Of a DNA stretch of 64,000 bases, positions 60,101-64,000 are shown in pieces. The number at the start of each line of letters is the position of its first letter. Positions within the stretch are counted from its first letter, which is position 1. Location: the NCBI GenBank assembly GCA_037577475.1, contig CM075190.1, forward strand, positions 444,001-508,000. Reading direction: 5' to 3'. The position numbers and the translations under genes were made by a program. Origin of the DNA: Chaunax sp. Z400. Its lineage: Eukaryota > Chordata > Actinopteri > Lophiiformes > Chaunacidae. The notes beneath the pieces are model-generated. The model was not told the origin of the DNA. It did no database searches and saw only the letters and a list, made by a program, of their open reading frames with translations.

Positions 60101-63100
60101 TCCTTTCCCGAGATACAAACATTCCAAAAATCACCAAAAATACATGTCATATCTCGGGAACCGTAAGTCGTAGAGACTCGGTTTACCTGCTGGCGTTCTT
60201 GGAGACCCCATAAAACCATTGAAAGAGCTTATCCCCGAGTCTCTACGACCTTCCGTTCAAAAGTTACCAACCCGGGTAGGGCCCCGATTGAGTTTTTATC
60301 CCCTTAACCTAACCCTAACCCTAACCCCTACTCCACACTTGTCCGCGAGTCTCTACGACCTTCCGTTCCCGAGATACAGACATTCAAAATACGCCCCTAC
60401 TGGACATGTCATATCTCGGGAAAGGAAGGTCGCACAGACTCGGGACAAAGACTGGTGTTCTCAGAGACCACATAAACCCCTAGACGGACGTTGGTCCCGA
60501 GTCTCTACGACCTTCCGTTTCCGAGATACACACATTCACTATAGGCGAACCAAACCCCATTCACTTCAATGGGAAAATAAACTTGAGTATAACTCGGGAA
60601 CGGAAGGTCGTAGAGACTCGGGACCATGATCCGTCGGACATAATTCGTGGTCTCTGAACACGCCAGACTTCTCCCCGAGTCTCTACGACCTTCCGTTCCC
60701 GAGATACAAAAATTCCAAAAATCACCAAAAATACATGTCATATCTCGGGAACCGTAAGTCGTAGAGACTCGGTTTACCCGCTGGCATTCTTGGAGACCCC
60801 ATAAAACCATTGAAAGAGCTTATCCCCGAGTCTCTACGACCTTCCGTTCCCGAGATACAAACATTCCAAAAGTCACGAAAAATACATGTCATATCTCGGG
60901 AACCGTAAGTCGTAGAGACTCGGTTTACCTGCCGGCATTCTTGGAGACCCCATAAAACCGTTGAAAGAGCTTATCCCCGAGTCTCTACGACCTTCCGTTC
61001 CCGAGATACAGACATTCAAAATACGCCCCTACTGGACATGTCATATCTCGGGAAAGGAAGGTCCCACAGACTCGGGACAAAGACTGGTGTTCTCAGAGAC
61101 CACATAAACCCCTAGACGGACGTTGGTCCCGAGTCTCTACGACCTTCCGTTTCCGAGATACACACATTCACTATAGGCGAACCAAACCCCATTCACTTCA
61201 ATGGGAAAATAAACTTGAGTATAACTCGGGAACGGAAGGTCGTAGAGACTCGGGACCATGATCCGTCCGACATAATTCGTGGTCTCTGAACACGCCAGAC
61301 TTCTCCACGAGTCTCTACGACCTTCCGTTCCCGAGATACAGACATTCAAAATACGCCCCTACTGGACATGTCATATCTCGGGAAAGGAAGGTCGCACAGA
61401 CTCGGGACAAAGACTGGTGTTCTCAGAGACCACATAAACCCCTAGACGGACGTTGGTCCCGAGTCTCTACGACCTTCCGTTTCCGAGATACACACATTCA
61501 CTATAGGCGGACCAAACCCCATTCACTTCAATGGGAAAATAAACTTGAGTATAACTCGGGAACGGAAGGTCGTAGAGACTCGGGACCATGATCCGTTGGA
61601 CATAATTCGTGGTCTCTGAACACGCCAGACTTCTCCCCGAGTCTCTACGACCTTCCGTTCCCGAGATACAAAAATTCCAAAAATCACCAAAAATACATGT
61701 CATATCTCGGGAACCGTAAATCGTAGAGACTCGGTTTACCTGCTGACGTTCTTGGAGACCCCATAAAACCATTGAAAGAGCTTATCCCCGAGTCTCTACG
61801 ACCTTCCGTTCAAAAGTTACCAACCCGGGTAGGGCCCCCATTGAGTTTTTATCCCCTTAACCCTAACCCTAACCCTAACCCTAACCCCTAACCCACAGTT
61901 GTCCGCGAGTCTCTACGACCTTCCGTTCCCGAGATACAGACATTCAAAATACGCCCCTACTGGACATGTCATATCTCGGGAAAGGAAGGTCGCACAGACT
62001 CGGGACAAAGACTGGTGTTCTCAGAGACCACATAAACCCCTAGACGGACGTTGGTCCCGAGTCTCTACGACCTTCCGTTTCCGAGATACACACATTCACT
62101 ATAGGCGGACCAAACCCCATTCACTTCAATGGGAAAATAAACTTGAGTATAACTCGGGAACGGAAGGTCGTAGAGACTCGGGACCATGATCCGTCCGACA
62201 TAATTCGTGGTCTCTGAACACGCCAGACTTCTCCACGAGTCTCTACGACCTTCCGTTCCCGAGATACAAAAATTCCAAAAATCACCAAAAATACATGTCA
62301 TATCTCGGGAACCGTAAGTCGTAGAGACTCGGTTTACCCGCTGGCATTCTTGGAGACCCCATAAAACCATTGAAAGAGCTTATCCCCGAGTCTCTACGAC
62401 CTTCCGTTCCCGAGATACAGACATTCAAAATACGCCCCTACTGGACATGTCATATCTCGGGAAAGGAAGGTCGCACAGACTCGGGACAAAGACTGGTGTT
62501 CTCAGAGACCACATAAACCCCTAGACGGACGTTGGTCCCGAGTCTCTACGACCTTCCGTTTCCGAGATACACACATTCACTATAGGCGGACCAAACCCCA
62601 TTCACTTCAATGGGAAAATAAACTTGAGTATAACTCGGGAACGGAAGGTCGTAGAGACTCGGGACCATGATCCGTCCGACATAATTCGTGGTCTCTGAAC
62701 ACGCCACACTTCTCCACGAGTCTCGACGACCTTCCGTTCCCGAGATACAGACATTCCAAAAATCACCAAAAATACATGTCATATCTCGGGAACCGTAAAT
62801 CGTAGAGACTCGGTTTACCTGCTGACGTTCTTGGAGACCCCATAAAACCGTTGAAAGAGCTTATCCCCGAGTCTCTACGACCTTCCGTTCAAAAGTTACC
62901 AACCCGGGTAGGGCCCCCATTGAGTTTTTATCCCCTTAACCCTAACCCTAACCCTAACCCTAACCCCTAACCCACACTTGTCCGCGATTCTCTACGACCT
63001 TCCGTTCCCGAGATACAGACATTCAAAATACGCCCCTACTGGACATGTCATATCTCGGGAAAGGAAGGTCGCACAGACTCGGGACAAAGACTGGTGTTCT

Positions 63101-64000
63101 CAGAGACCACATAAACCCCTAGACAGACGTTGGGCCCGAGTCTCTACGACCTTCCGTTTCCGAGATACACACATTCACTATAGGCGAACCAAACCCCATT
63201 CACTTCAATGGGAAAATAAACTTGAGTATAACTCGGGAACGGAAGGTCGTAGAGACTCGGGACCATGATCCGTCCGACATAATTCGTGGTCTCTGAACAC
63301 GCCAGACTTCTCCACGAGTCTCTACGACCTTCCGTTCCCGAGATACAGACATTCAAAATACGCCCCTACTGGACATGTCATATCTCGGGAAAGGAAGGTC
63401 GCACAGACTCGGGACAAAGACTGGTGTTCTCAGAGACCACATAAACCCCTAGACAGACGTTGGGCCCGAGTCTCTACGACCTTCCGTTTCCGAGATACAC
63501 ACATTCACTATAGGCGAACCAAACCCCATTCACTTCAATGGGAAAATAAACTTGAGTATAACTCGGGAACGGAAGGTCGTAGAGACTCGGGACCATGATC
63601 CGTCCGACATAATTCGTGGTCTCTGAACACGCCAGACTTCTCCACGAGTCTCTACGACCTTCCGTTCCCGAGATACAGACATTCAAAATACGCCCCTAAT
63701 GGACATGTCATATCTCGGGAAAGGAAGGTCGCACAGACTCGGGACAAAGACTGGTGTTCTCAGAGACCACATAAACCCCTAGACAGACGTTGGGCCCGAG
63801 TCTCTACGACCTTCCGTTTCCGAGATACACACATTCACTATAGGCGAACCAAACCCCATTCACTTCAATGGGAAAATAAACTTGAGTATAACTCGGGAAC
63901 GGAAGGTCGTAGAGACTCGGGACCATGATCCGTCCGACATAATTCGTGGTCTCTGAACACGCCAGACTTCTCCACGAGTCTCTACGACCTTCCGTTCCCG
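60101..64000. repeat. 7,671-bp higher-order repeat, second copy (runs off the window)
   Basis: Repeats 52,430-56,330 in order and spacing, with markers at 62,982 and 63,695. Confidence 0.93.

Larger units (their letters stand above)
38998..64000. repeat. 25 kb satellite array of alternating inverted modules
   Basis: Every 80 or so bases the array shows the core CCCGAGTCTCTACGACCTTC followed by CGTTCCCGAGATAC, or its complement, mostly in alternating sense. A basic 330-bp unit holds four modules. A longer unit of about 591-597 bp adds ~264 bases, with ATCACCAAAAATACATGTCA, GAACCGTAAGTCGTAG, AACCCGGGTAGGGCCC and a CCCTAA run. All 60-160 codon frames in this region, on both strands, are products of the repeat. 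The array is cut off by the window end. The motif was not recognised as a named satellite. Confidence 0.97.

Noticed and set aside
39488..62960. True telomere or chromosome end
   Set aside because: CCCTAA runs are only two to four copies and embedded in satellite on both sides.
39100..63686. Dozens of 60-160 codon frames in the satellite array
   Set aside because: They repeat with the satellite period on both strands, overlap each other and show no protein-like pattern.

Overview
The window looks like repeat-dominated nuclear DNA of a teleost fish. Supporting signs are a Tc1-type terminal inverted repeat, a non-LTR retrotransposon with FYADD and LDST-type motifs, intron-split genes with GT..AG sites, and a fish-type DUF6729 transposase-like gene family. 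No prokaryotic, organellar or RNA genes were seen. About 45 kb of the 64 kb is tandem repeat or inverted duplication.

Positions 1-20.8 kb hold a minus-strand cluster of head-to-tail, multi-exon transposase-like genes. I infer an ancestral unit of gene A (N-terminal region, DUF6729-type zinc region, RNase-H-like core, C-terminal exons) followed by gene B (acidic N-terminus, two equally spaced zinc motifs, basic tail). Unit 3 (18.95-14.7 kb) keeps only the C-terminal part of A plus an apparently intact B. Unit 2 (13.7-3.64 kb) keeps the promoter-proximal exons 1-8 of A, but the C-terminal half is replaced by a 5 kb 9-bp minisatellite and only a scrap of B remains. Unit 1 (3.14-0.55 kb) is a copy of unit 2 with 12 visible substitutions and no indels; it has lost most of exon 1 and one splice acceptor. 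A fold-back Tc1-derived element sits in a TA-rich microsatellite in the presumed first intron of unit 2. A TATA/CRE promoter at 20.75 kb probably serves an unrecognised gene whose exons lie at 18.95 and 17.75 kb.

Positions 20.8-24.15 kb are AT-rich noncoding DNA with old repeat scraps. Positions 24,156-38,997 form a near-perfect palindrome of about 14.8 kb. Each arm carries, from outside in, a decayed LINE (endonuclease and reverse transcriptase), a 12/13-bp minisatellite, a short ATTTTGTAATAA repeat, and a GGTAATGAGATGCG minisatellite. The two innermost arrays meet head to head near 31,886. Both arms share the same LINE lesions, so the inverted duplication came after the element decayed.

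From 38,998 to the window end there is one satellite array. It is built from roughly 80-bp modules in alternating orientation, grouped into 330-bp units and about 591-597-bp units. The longer units each carry a short CCCTAA (telomere-type) run. Higher-order periods of 2,969 and 7,671 bp are visible. The whole arrangement suggests a subtelomeric or otherwise heterochromatic region, though this is inferred. The palindrome and arrays also make assembly error a live possibility.
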